A DNA stretch of 64,000 bases from Streptomyces sp. NBC_00663 (lineage in GTDB: Bacteria > Actinomycetota > Actinomycetes > Streptomycetales > Streptomycetaceae). The notes below the pieces were generated by a model. It searched no databases, was not told the DNA's origin, and saw nothing but the letters and a program-made list of their open reading frames with translations. Every line of letters begins with the position of its first letter. Position 1 is the first letter of the stretch. The stretch is taken from NCBI RefSeq assembly GCF_036226885.1, contig NZ_CP109027.1:2852001-2916000 (forward strand), given 5' to 3'. The position numbers were made by a program, and so were the translations under genes. Shown piece by piece: positions 49,102-56,994 of the stretch.

Positions 49102-50100
49102 ATGACCGACATCGCGCTCACCGTCCAGCAGACCGCCCGCCCGACGGGCTTCCCGACCCCGGACCACTTCCGCTTCGCGGAGTCACCGGTGCCCGAGCCC
49201 GCCCCCGGCACGGCACTGGTGGAGAACCTCTACTGGTCCGTCGACCCCTATCACCGCGAAATGATGGACGGCGACTTCGAGTTGAACGCCCCGCTGGAGG
49301 GCCGCGCGCTGGGCCGCGTCATCGCGTCCCGGACGCCCGGGCTGCCGGAGGGCGCGATCGTCTTCCACCGCCGGGGCTGGCGCACGCATGCCGTGGTCGG
49401 CCCCGAGGAAGCAAGACGCGTCCGCGAGCACCGAGGCGTCCCGTTGTCGGCGCACTTGAGCGTGCTCGGCGGCACGGGTCTGACGGCGTACGTGGGGCTG
49501 ACCCGGATCGCGGGGCTGCGCGAGGGCGACGACGTCTTCGTCTCGGCGGCGGCCGGCGGCGTCGGTACGGCGACGGGCCGCTTCGCCCGCCTCCTGGGCG
49601 CGGGCCGTCTGATCGGCAGCGCGGGCTCACCCGCCAAGGTCCGCCATCTGACGGAACAGGTCGGTTACGACACGGCTTTCGACTACCACGAGGGCCCGGT
49701 GCGGGACCTGTTGGCGAAGGCGGCCCCGGACGGCATCGACGTCTTCGTGGACAGCGTGGGCGGAGATCAGCTGGCCGCGGCGATCGGCGCGCTCCGGGAG
49801 CACGGCCGGGTGGTCCGGGTAGGCACGGTCGGCCAGTACAACACCCCGGGCTCCACCCAGGCCCACTTCAACCACGCGGACGTCGTCGAGAAGAGTCTGC
49901 GGATCCAGGGCTTCCTGGTGAGCAACTACCGGGAGATGCAGGAGGAGTTGGACGAGTTCGCCGTCCCGCACCTCCAGCGCGGCACGCTCGCCCTGGACGA
50001 GACGGTGGTGGACGGCTTCGAACGGATCGTGGAGGCGTTCCTGCTGATGCTGCGGGGCGGGAACACCGGGAAGATCCTGGTGCGAGCGACGACCGACTAA
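49102..50100 (+). CDS. Medium-chain NADP-dependent oxidoreductase (CurA/leukotriene-B4-dehydrogenase-like)
   Basis: 332 residues. GroES-like N-domain with ENLYWSVDPYHREMMDG, then a Rossmann domain with SAAAGGVGTATGRFARLLGA and FVDSVGGDQLAAAI, and a C-terminal RIQGFLVSNYREMQEELDEF. These features match zinc-independent MDR reductases that reduce the C=C bond of enones using NADPH. The substrate is unknown. It is likely regulated by the divergent LysR; the alpha/beta hydrolase gene follows after its own promoter/operator. Confidence 0.88.
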   Translation: MTDIALTVQQTARPTGFPTPDHFRFAESPVPEPAPGTALVENLYWSVDPYHREMMDGDFELNAPLEGRALGRVIASRTPGLPEGAIVFHRRGWRTHAVVGPEEARRVREHRGVPLSAHLSVLGGTGLTAYVGLTRIAGLREGDDVFVSAAAGGVGTATGRFARLLGAGRLIGSAGSPAKVRHLTEQVGYDTAFDYHEGPVRDLLAKAAPDGIDVFVDSVGGDQLAAAIGALREHGRVVRVGTVGQYNTPGSTQAHFNHADVVEKSLRIQGFLVSNYREMQEELDEFAVPHLQRGTLALDETVVDGFERIVEAFLLMLRGGNTGKILVRATTD

Positions 50101-50114
50101 CCACTCAACGCCAC

Positions 50115-50154
50115 TTGACCAGTTAGGCGGCACGTGATGGACTGACCTAACTGG
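50115..50154 (+). promoter_or_regulatory. Promoter with overlapping operator for the alpha/beta hydrolase
   Basis: TTGACC (50115-50120), 17-bp spacer, TGGACT (50138-50143). A perfect inverted repeat CCAGTTAGG (50119-50127) / CCTAACTGG (50146-50154) brackets the -35 to -10 region, so a bound regulator would block the polymerase. The dyad is not like the LysR box upstream. Confidence 0.55.
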
Positions 50155-50181
50155 CAAACATCTATTAAGGGGTTAGGGAGA

Positions 50182-51060
50182 ATGGCCACCGCCCACCGCA
50201 CCACCACCGTCCGCGGCCTGGAGATCCACTACCGCGAGGCCGGCCCCGCCGACGCCCCGGTCCTCCTGCTGCTGCACGGCTTCCCCACCAGCTCGCACAT
50301 GTTCCGCGAGCTGATCCCCCTCCTCGCCGGCAGCTACCGCCTCATCGCCCCCGACCACATCGGCTTCGGCCGCTCGGCGGCCCCGGCCGCCTCCGACTTC
50401 CCGTACACCTTCGCCGAACTCGCCGCCGTCACGGACGAGTTCACCGAACAGCTCGGCCTCGACCGGTACGCCCTCTACATCCAGGACTACGGCGCCCCGA
50501 TCGGTCTGCGGCTCGCCCTCGCCCACCCCGAGCGCGTCACGGCGATCATCACCCAGAACGGCAACGCCTACGAGGAGGGGCTGGGGAAGGAGGCCTGGGC
50601 GCCGGTGCTCGCGCTCATCGCGGAGCGGACGCCAAAGACGGAGGCGCCGGTACGGGAGATCAGCTCACCGGACGGCATCAAGTGGCAGTACCTGCACGGC
50701 GTACCGGAGGAGTACCGGGACCTCGTCGCGCCGGAGGCCTACGAGCACGACGCGGCCCTGATGACCCGCCCCGGCCAGCCGGAGATCCAGCTCGACCTGA
50801 TCTCCGACTACGGCTCCAACCTCGCGCTCTACCCGGCGTTCCAGGAGTACTTCCGTGCCGCCCAGGTCCCGCTCCTCGCCACCTGGGGCGCCCACGACGA
50901 GATCTTCGTCCCGGCCGGAGCGCTCGCCTACCAACGCGATCTCCCCAAGGCCGAGATCCACCTGCTCCCCACGGGCCACTTCGCCCTGGAGACCCACGCG
51001 GCTCAGATCGCCGACCTCATGCGGGACTTCCTCGCCCGGCACCTGCCGCCCACCGCCTGA
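50182..51060 (+). CDS. Alpha/beta hydrolase, dehalogenase/epoxide-hydrolase-like
   Basis: 292 residues. HGFPTSSHMFR (oxyanion loop), IAPDHIGFGRS, and an Asp nucleophile at residue 102 (YIQDYGAPIG) instead of the Ser of esterases, with the catalytic His in LPTGHFALETH near the end. This is the pattern of haloalkane dehalogenases and epoxide hydrolases; the substrate cannot be predicted. AGGGAGA precedes the ATG. The gene has its own promoter/operator just upstream. Confidence 0.88.
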   Translation: MATAHRTTTVRGLEIHYREAGPADAPVLLLLHGFPTSSHMFRELIPLLAGSYRLIAPDHIGFGRSAAPAASDFPYTFAELAAVTDEFTEQLGLDRYALYIQDYGAPIGLRLALAHPERVTAIITQNGNAYEEGLGKEAWAPVLALIAERTPKTEAPVREISSPDGIKWQYLHGVPEEYRDLVAPEAYEHDAALMTRPGQPEIQLDLISDYGSNLALYPAFQEYFRAAQVPLLATWGAHDEIFVPAGALAYQRDLPKAEIHLLPTGHFALETHAAQIADLMRDFLARHLPPTA

Positions 51061-51072
51061 CGCGACACACGA

Positions 51073-51098
51073 AGGGGCCGGGCGACAGCCCGGCCCCT
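51073..51098. terminator. Bidirectional terminator between the hydrolase and pruA
   Basis: 11-bp perfect stem AGGGGCCGGGC / GCCCGGCCCCT with GACA loop, between convergent genes. Confidence 0.85.
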
Positions 51099-51117
51099 CA
51101 GGTCATGTGACGTGGCG

Positions 51118-52749
51118 TCAGCCCATGTGCGGGTACGTGTAGTCGGTCGGCGGGACCAAGGTCTCCTTGATGGCGCGGGTCAGCGTCCAGCGCATCAGGT
51201 TCTGCGGGGCACCCGCCTTGTCGTTGGTGCCGGAGGCACGGCCGCCGCCGAAGGGCTGCTGGCCGACGACCGCACCGGTCGACTTGTCGTTGATGTAGAA
51301 GTTGCCGGCCGCGTAGCGGAGCTTGTCCATGGTGTACGCCGCCGCCGCGCGGTCGGAGGAGATCACCGAGCCCGTCAGGGCGTAGTCGGACGCCGACTCC
51401 ATCTGGGTCAGCATCTCCTCGTACCGGTCGTCCTCGTAGACGTGCACCGCGAGGAACGGGCCGAAGTACTCGGTCGTGAAGACCTCGTTCTCCGGGTCGC
51501 TGCACTCCACGACGGTCGGGCGGACGAAGTAGCCGACCGAGTCGTCGTACGAACCGCCCGCGACGATCGTGCAGGTGGGGTCGGCCTTGGCGCGGTCGAT
51601 GGCGGCCTTGTTCTTGGCGAACGCGCGCTCGTCGATGACCGCGCCGATGAAGTTCGCCAGGTCGGTGACGTCACCCATGGTCAGGTAGTCGACCTCGGCC
51701 GCGAACTCCTCCTTGAAGCCGGAGTTCCAGATCGACGCCGGGATGTAGGCGCGGGAGGTGGCGCTGCACTTCTGGCCCTGGTACTCGAAGGCACCACGGG
51801 TCAGGGCGGTCTTCAGGATGGCCTTGTCGGCGCTCGGGTGGGCGACGACGAAGTCCTTGCCGCCGGTCTCGCCGACCAGACGCGGGTAGGAGCGGTACTT
51901 CTCGATGTTGGCGCCGACCGTCTTCCACAGGTACTGGAAGGTCTTGGTGGAGCCGGTGAAGTGGATGCCGGCGAGGTCGCGGTGGACCAGGGCGACCTTG
52001 GAGACCTCGATGCCGTCACCGGTGACGAGGTTGATGACGCCCTTCGGCAGGCCCGCCTCCTCCAGGAGCTGCATCAGCAGCACGGCGGCGTGGGTCTGCG
52101 TCGGGGACGGCTTCCAGACGACGACGTTGCCCATGAGAGCCGGGGCCGTCGGCAGGTTGCCGGCGATCGCCGTGAAGTTGAACGGCGTGATCGCGTAGAC
52201 GAAGCCTTCGAGCGGGCGGTGGTCGAGACGGTTCCAGACACCCGGGGAGTTGGCCGGGGGCTGCTCGGCGAGCAGGTCGCGGGCGTACTTGACGTTGAAG
52301 CGCCAGAAGTCGACCAGCTCACAGGGGGTGTCGATCTCGGCCTGCTGGGCGGTCTTCGACTGCCCGAGCATGGTGGAGGCGGCCAGCGTCTCGCGCCAGG
52401 GACCGGCGAGGAGTTCGGCGGCGCGCAGGATGATCGCGGCACGGTCGTCGAAGGACATCGCGCGCCAGGCGGGCGCGGCGGCGAGGGCCGCGTCGATCGC
52501 GTCCTGGGCGTCCTGCTGGGTGGCGTTGCCGTAGGTGCCGATCCGGGCCTTGTGGTTGTGCGGCTGCACTACGTCGAAACGGTCGCCGCCACCCATCCGC
52601 TTCTCGCCGCCGATGGTCATCGGCAGGTCGATCGGGTTCTCGGCCAGCTCCTTGAGCTTGACCTCCAGCCGGGCACGCTCGGGCGAGCCGGGGGCGTAGC
52701 CGTGCACCGGCTCGTTGACGGGGGTGGGGACCTGGGTCACAGCGTCCAT
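51118..52749 (-). CDS. pruA: L-glutamate gamma-semialdehyde (1-pyrroline-5-carboxylate) dehydrogenase
   Basis: 543 residues, the length of monofunctional P5C dehydrogenases. Aldehyde-dehydrogenase motifs: TPFNFTAIAGNLP, VWKPSPTQTHAA, FTGSTKTF, the general base Glu294 (LVGETGGKD) and the nucleophile Cys328 (YQGQKCSA). It oxidises glutamate semialdehyde to glutamate with NAD, the second step of proline breakdown. It lies 38 nt downstream of the proline dehydrogenase gene; AAGGAG precedes the ATG. Confidence 0.94.
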   Translation of the reverse strand: MDAVTQVPTPVNEPVHGYAPGSPERARLEVKLKELAENPIDLPMTIGGEKRMGGGDRFDVVQPHNHKARIGTYGNATQQDAQDAIDAALAAAPAWRAMSFDDRAAIILRAAELLAGPWRETLAASTMLGQSKTAQQAEIDTPCELVDFWRFNVKYARDLLAEQPPANSPGVWNRLDHRPLEGFVYAITPFNFTAIAGNLPTAPALMGNVVVWKPSPTQTHAAVLLMQLLEEAGLPKGVINLVTGDGIEVSKVALVHRDLAGIHFTGSTKTFQYLWKTVGANIEKYRSYPRLVGETGGKDFVVAHPSADKAILKTALTRGAFEYQGQKCSATSRAYIPASIWNSGFKEEFAAEVDYLTMGDVTDLANFIGAVIDERAFAKNKAAIDRAKADPTCTIVAGGSYDDSVGYFVRPTVVECSDPENEVFTTEYFGPFLAVHVYEDDRYEEMLTQMESASDYALTGSVISSDRAAAAYTMDKLRYAAGNFYINDKSTGAVVGQQPFGGGRASGTNDKAGAPQNLMRWTLTRAIKETLVPPTDYTYPHMG

Positions 52750-52787
52750 GAGATCCGTAACTCCTTGTACGTGAGCGGGTGTTCGGG

Positions 52788-53714
52788 TCAGCCCTTGGTG
52801 AGGGTCGAGCGGACGAAGAAGAGGAGGTTCGCCGGCTTCTCCGCCAGGCGGCGCATGAAGTAGCCGTACCAGTCGGTGCCGTAGGCGGTGTAGACGCGCA
52901 TGCGGTGGCCTTCGGCGGCGAGCCGCAGGTGCTCGTCGCTGCGGATGCCGTACAGCATCTGGAACTCGTACTCGTCGAGCTTGCGCCCGGCCTTGCGGGC
53001 GAGTTCCTGGGCGATGGAGATCAGGCGCGGGTCGTGGGAGCCGATCATCGGGTACCCCTCGCCCTCCATCAGCGTCTTGAGGACGCGGACATACGCCTTG
53101 TCGATCTCGTGCTTCTGCTGGTACGCGACCTCGGCGGGCTCCTTGTAGGCGCCCTTCACGAGCCGGACGCGGCTGCCGGCCTCGGCGAGGCGGCGGGCGT
53201 CGGCCTCGGTGCGGAAGAGGTAGGCCTGGATGACACAGCCGGTCTGCGGGAAGTCCTTCCGCAGCTCCTCGTGGATGGCGAACATCGAGTCGAGGGTGGT
53301 GTGGTCCTCGGCGTCCAGCGTCACGGTCGTCCCGATGGCGGCGGCGGCCTCCACGACGGGGCGGACGTTGGCGAGCGCGAGCTCGTGCCCGCCGTCCAGG
53401 GCTTGCCCGAACATCGACAGCTTCACCGACATCTCGACCCGCTCGCCGAGGCCGAGGTCGCTCAGCCGGTCGATCAGCGCGAGGTAGGCGTCGCGGGCGG
53501 CGGAGGCCTGCTCGGGGGTGGTGATGTCCTCGCCGACGACGTCCATCGTCAGCTCCAGGCCCCGGTCGGTGAGGCTCTCGATGATCGGTACGACGTCGTC
53601 GACGGTCTCACCGGGGATGAAGCGGTCGACGACCTGCTTGGTCACCGGGGCCGCCGAGATCAGGCGTCGCATCCGGTCGCTTCGCGACGCGGCAAGAATC
53701 ACGGGACCCAGCAC
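52788..53714 (-). CDS. Proline dehydrogenase (monofunctional, FAD)
   Basis: 308 residues from a GTG at 53714 (GGAGG, 6-nt spacing). Core ProDH barrel motifs: KLSMFGQALD, TVTLDAEDHT, YLFRTEADARRLAEAG, RLVKGAYKEP, SHDPRLISIAQELARKAG and the C-terminal FMRRLAEKPANLLFFVRST. It oxidises L-proline to pyrroline-5-carboxylate with FAD and probably binds the membrane peripherally. First gene of the proline-catabolism operon with pruA, divergent from the PucR-type regulator. Confidence 0.94.
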   Translation of the reverse strand: MLGPVILAASRSDRMRRLISAAPVTKQVVDRFIPGETVDDVVPIIESLTDRGLELTMDVVGEDITTPEQASAARDAYLALIDRLSDLGLGERVEMSVKLSMFGQALDGGHELALANVRPVVEAAAAIGTTVTLDAEDHTTLDSMFAIHEELRKDFPQTGCVIQAYLFRTEADARRLAEAGSRVRLVKGAYKEPAEVAYQQKHEIDKAYVRVLKTLMEGEGYPMIGSHDPRLISIAQELARKAGRKLDEYEFQMLYGIRSDEHLRLAAEGHRMRVYTAYGTDWYGYFMRRLAEKPANLLFFVRSTLTKG

Positions 53715-53768
53715 GGGGCACCTCCACAAACCAGCAGATAGAACCACCGTGAAACCTAAGGATCCCTC

Positions 53769-53784
53769 CGATCGTCGACCATCG
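53769..53784. promoter_or_regulatory. Candidate operator between proline dehydrogenase and PucR genes
   Basis: CGATCGTCGACCATCG is a 16-bp palindrome with a single failing symmetric pair, centred on GTCGAC, in the divergent intergenic region. Confidence 0.35.
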
Positions 53785-53860
53785 ACAGCTGTCACGCATC
53801 CGTGCCACAGATCTCAGACAGATGTATGAAGGGGCTGCGCCGGTGCGGGAGAATGCAGGG

Positions 53861-55051
53861 GTGACCGCGGATGCTGCCTCTTCGAAACGCGCAGGCGACT
53901 ACCAGGAGCTGGTCGACGAGATCTCGGAGCTCCTCGGCGTCCCGGCGACCCTGGAGAACCGCGACTTCGAGCTGATCGCCTTCGGGGCGTACGACAGTGA
54001 GGGCGACCTCGATCCGTCGGCCCTCGACCCCGTCCGTACCCGCTCGATCCTGACCCGCCGCTCGACGACGGCGGTCCGCACCTGGTTCGAGGGCTTCGGC
54101 ATCACCCGCGCGACCGGCCCGGTCCGCATCCCGCCGACCCCGGAGGCGGGCGTCTACCGCGGGCGGATCTGTCTCCCCGTACGCCATCGGGGCGTCGTCC
54201 TCGGCTATGTGTGGCTCCTGGAGTGCGAACCCGGCCCCACCGACGCCCAGTTGGCCGCCGCCATGGACGTGACCGTCCGGATCGGGGCGCTGCTCGCGGA
54301 CGAGGCGCAGCACGGGGCGGATCTCAGCCGGGAGCTGCGGGCGGTGCTGACCGCCGAGCGCGGCTGGCAGGGGGACATGGCGGTGGCGGCGCTGCGCACG
54401 GCCCTCGGCCCGCGCGGCGACGGCCCGCACGCGGTGGTGTGCGTCGCCCCGTGGCCGTCCGCCGACCCGGACGACGCCCCCTCGGCCCGTACGGTCCCGC
54501 ACGCGACGGCGCTGTGCACGGTCCCGTGGGGCACGGCCGCCCAGAGCCTCGCGGTCCTGGTCAGACTGCGGTCGCCGGAGGTGCTGACCCCGGCGCTGAC
54601 GGCGACCCAGCGCCTGCTCGGCGACAGCGACACCGGCACCACGCGGGCCGCCGGCGTCGGCGAACCCCGCACCAGCCTGGCCGACCTGCCGACGGCGTGG
54701 CACGAGGCCTCGGCCGCGGCCCGCGCCGCCCTCGCGGCACCGGCGCTGGGCCCGATCGCGCACTGGTCCGGCATCGGCCCGTACCGTCTGCTGACGTCCC
54801 TCCCGCCGGACTCGGCCCACGACCCCGCCGTACGTCCCCTGCTCTCCCCCGCGAACCGCGACCTCGCCCGCACCGCCGAGACCTACCTCGACTGCGCGGG
54901 CCAGGCCGGCCGTACGGCGGCGGCACTCGGCATCCACCGGCAGACCCTCTACTACCGCCTCTCCCGGGTCGAGCAGCTGACCGGCCTCGACCTGGACGAC
55001 GGGGAGGACCGGCTGCTGCTGCACATGGCGTTGAAGGGCACGCGACTGTAG
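53861..55051 (+). CDS. PucR/CdaR-family regulator of proline catabolism
   Basis: 396 residues. An N-terminal sensor-like region with [29 protein letters not shown], a GGDEF-like middle domain, and the C-terminal PucR HTH ([50 protein letters not shown]). Divergence from proline dehydrogenase strongly suggests that it activates the proline operon, as PutR/PrnR-type PucR proteins do in actinomycetes. GGGAG lies upstream of the GTG at 53861; an ATG at 53822 in the same frame is an alternative. Confidence 0.88.
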   Translation: MTADAASSKRAGDYQELVDEISELLGVPATLENRDFELIAFGAYDSEGDLDPSALDPVRTRSILTRRSTTAVRTWFEGFGITRATGPVRIPPTPEAGVYRGRICLPVRHRGVVLGYVWLLECEPGPTDAQLAAAMDVTVRIGALLADEAQHGADLSRELRAVLTAERGWQGDMAVAALRTALGPRGDGPHAVVCVAPWPSADPDDAPSARTVPHATALCTVPWGTAAQSLAVLVRLRSPEVLTPALTATQRLLGDSDTGTTRAAGVGEPRTSLADLPTAWHEASAAARAALAAPALGPIAHWSGIGPYRLLTSLPPDSAHDPAVRPLLSPANRDLARTAETYLDCAGQAGRTAAALGIHRQTLYYRLSRVEQLTGLDLDDGEDRLLLHMALKGTRL

Positions 55052-55061
55052 GCGGCGCCCG

Positions 55062-55763
55062 CTACGACGACTCGGGCTCCAGGCGGACGCAGCAGCGGCC
55101 GGGCGCGGGCGCCAGACACGCCTCGAAGCCGCCTTCACCGAGACCTTGCAGCACCCCCCGCAGGAGATGCAGGTTCATCCCGCACACCGTCTGCGTGTGC
55201 TCGCGCGCCAGGGCGTGGAAGGGGCAGTTGCCGAGCACGACGGCCGCGCCGTCGGGGCGGGGTTCAAAGCCGTACCGCTCCAGCAGGACCGACACGCCGT
55301 CGCCGGCGCCCTCTTCGGCCAGCCAGGTGCCCAGCTCGTGGGCCTTGCGGTGCAGGACGGTCCGGGTCGGCTCGCCGGTGGCCTCGGACTCCTCCAGGGC
55401 CTGGGCGAGCAGCCGGCCGGCGAGTTCGTAGCGCCGTTCGGGCAGGTTGACGGTGATCTGCCGGGCGGAGCGCTTGTAGAGCTTGGCGGGGCGGCCCGCG
55501 CCGGGGCCGGAGCGTCCGGTGCGTCGCTCGTGGACGACGTCGAGCAGTGACTCGTCGGCCAGCCGGTCGAGGTGGAAGGCCGCGGTCTGCCGGGCCAGCC
55601 CGAGAGCGGCGGCGGCCTCGTCACGGCCGACCGGCCCGGGGGCGCGCACCACGTGCTCGTACAGCCTCCGGCGGGTCGGCTCGTCCAGGGCGGCGACGGC
55701 GGAGACATCGGGATCGGGGGCTGCTGCCTGAGGGGCGTTCACGAACACCAGTGTAAAACCCAC
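55062..55763 (-). CDS. HTH regulator with C-terminal cysteine domain (metal/redox-sensing type)
   Basis: 233 residues. Winged HTH (LDEPTRRRLYEHVVRAPGPVGRDEAAAALGLARQTAAFHLDRLADESLL), then a domain ending in a conserved cysteine pattern: NCPFHALAREHTQTVCGMN … CLAPAPGRCCVRL. The same layout occurs in SufR-like and related iron-sulfur or metal-responsive regulators. The GTG at 55763 has no RBS but a TATAGT -10 lies just upstream on this strand, fitting a leaderless mRNA; GTGs at 55748 and 55742 are alternatives. It is divergent from the DoxX gene, which it probably controls. Confidence 0.8.
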   Translation of the reverse strand: MGFTLVFVNAPQAAAPDPDVSAVAALDEPTRRRLYEHVVRAPGPVGRDEAAAALGLARQTAAFHLDRLADESLLDVVHERRTGRSGPGAGRPAKLYKRSARQITVNLPERRYELAGRLLAQALEESEATGEPTRTVLHRKAHELGTWLAEEGAGDGVSVLLERYGFEPRPDGAAVVLGNCPFHALAREHTQTVCGMNLHLLRGVLQGLGEGGFEACLAPAPGRCCVRLEPESS

Positions 55764-55768
55764 GACGG

Positions 55769-55798
55769 TTGACTATAGAGAACCGGAGCGCTTCTATA
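55769..55798. promoter_or_regulatory. Overlapping divergent promoters with TATAGA/TCTATA dyad
   Basis: Rightward: TTGACT (55769-55774), 17-bp spacer, TTCTAT (55792-55797). Leftward: TATAGT as the reverse of 55772-55777 with GTTATA 17 bp behind. The dyad TATAGA (55774-55779) / TCTATA (55793-55798) covers both -10 elements, so one bound dimer would switch both genes. Confidence 0.55.
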
Positions 55799-55845
55799 AC
55801 TAATGAGAGTTGTTGATAGAAGGCTGCCGACAGAAGGAGGTCGCC

Positions 55846-56274
55846 ATGACCGCGGCACCCACAACCACCTCACGGGACTCGCTCACCGACCCCGGCTACC
55901 AGGCGTTCGTCATCCTGCGCGTCGGGTTCACGGTGGCGCCGATCCTGTTCGGCCTGGACAAGTTCGCCAACCTGCTCGTCGACTGGCCCGGTTACCTCGC
56001 GCCGTGGATCGACGACATCGTTCCGGGCAGCGCCCAGCAGGCCATGTACGCGGTGGGCGTCATCGAGATCGTCGCGGGCCTCGCCGTCGCCGTCGCACCC
56101 CGGTTCGGCGGCTGGCTGGTCGCCGGATGGCTGGCCGGGATCATCGTCAACCTGCTCACCATCCCCGACTACTACGACATCGCCCTGCGCGACTTCGGCC
56201 TGCTGCTCGCCGCGGTCGCCCTGGCCCGGCTGGCTCAGCGGTACCACCGCGCCCCCACGGAAGGCGACCGCTGA
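55846..56274 (+). CDS. DoxX-family membrane protein
   Basis: 142 residues, four predicted membrane segments: FVILRVGFTVAPILFGLDKFANLLVDWPGYL, AMYAVGVIEIVAGLAVAV, GGWLVAGWLAGIIVNLLTI and DFGLLLAAVALARLAQ. The DKFxNxLxDW box is typical of the DoxX family, linked to redox and oxidative-stress protection at the membrane. The ATG at 55846 has AAGGAGG upstream; the open frame from 55810 includes the untranslated leader. Confidence 0.88.
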   Translation: MTAAPTTTSRDSLTDPGYQAFVILRVGFTVAPILFGLDKFANLLVDWPGYLAPWIDDIVPGSAQQAMYAVGVIEIVAGLAVAVAPRFGGWLVAGWLAGIIVNLLTIPDYYDIALRDFGLLLAAVALARLAQRYHRAPTEGDR

Positions 56275-56319
56275 GCACGATCGCCGTCATGCCGCGGCCG
56301 GCACCGGCTGGAGCGGGTT

Positions 56320-56898
56320 TCACTTCCCGGTGGCGGCCGCGATCACCTGGCGCAGCCCCTCGGTGAGCTGCTCGGCGCTCGGCGCGGTCTTCGGGTCGAA
56401 GCTCCACTGGGCGATGAGGCCCGTCATCAGGGTGACGTAGAACATGCCGAGGGTGTCGGCGGTCTCGTCGGAGACGTCCTCCTCGCGCCCGCCCATGAGC
56501 ATGGGCACGAAGCCCCGCCCGGCCTCCCGCTGGGCGCGCGCCAACTGGTCACGCAGCTCGGGCAGTTGGTCGCCCATCACGGTGATCTCCATGCTGAGGC
56601 GCCAGATCGATCCCGGACCCATGGTGCCGATGACGTTTCCCCACACCTCCTGGAACCGTTCGAGCGAACCGGGCTCGGCGCTCATCGCCGCCCCGTCCCC
56701 TTCGAAGGCGTCGCCCATCCCCTCGACCAAGGACACGTACGCCTGCGCGAGCAGCGCGTCCTTCGAGCCGTAGTGATAGCCGATCGAGGCGAGGTTGGTC
56801 CCCGACTCCTTGACGATGTCGCGCGCCGTCGTGCGCACGAAGCCCTTGGCCAGCAGGCAGCGCTTGGCGCCTTCGAGCAGATCCTCACGGTGTCCCAT
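56320..56898 (-). CDS. TetR-family repressor of the adjacent MFS exporter
   Basis: 192 residues. HTH region LLEGAKRCLLAKGFVRTTARDIVKESGTNLASIGYHYGSKDALLAQAY (about 8-58) and a helical ligand domain (SIWRLSMEITVMGDQLPELRDQLARAQREAG; a YdgH/TetR_C-like tail). AAGGTGG precedes the ATG. It is divergent from a 14-segment MFS transporter, the standard arrangement for a drug-responsive repressor. The intergenic DNA contains AGACG-AA-CGTCT and CGTCTTA…TAAGACG dyads. Confidence 0.9.
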   Translation of the reverse strand: MGHREDLLEGAKRCLLAKGFVRTTARDIVKESGTNLASIGYHYGSKDALLAQAYVSLVEGMGDAFEGDGAAMSAEPGSLERFQEVWGNVIGTMGPGSIWRLSMEITVMGDQLPELRDQLARAQREAGRGFVPMLMGGREEDVSDETADTLGMFYVTLMTGLIAQWSFDPKTAPSAEQLTEGLRQVIAAATGK

Positions 56899-56933
56899 GT
56901 CGCCACCTTACCCCGCATCCATACGCGCGTCCC

Positions 56934-56987
56934 AGACGAACGTCTTATACATCCGTTCTAGACAAGCGTTTAAGACGCGCGTACATT
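56934..56987 (+). promoter_or_regulatory. Operator dyads and leaderless promoter of the MFS gene
   Basis: AGACGaaCGTCT (56934-56945) and a wider dyad CGTCTTA (56941-56947) / TAAGACG (56971-56977) overlap a promoter TAGACA (56959-56964), 17 bp, TACATT (56982-56987). The -10 ends seven bases before the ATG at 56995 and no Shine-Dalgarno is present, so transcription probably starts at or next to the A of the ATG. Confidence 0.5.
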
Positions 56988-56994
56988 CCTCGGC

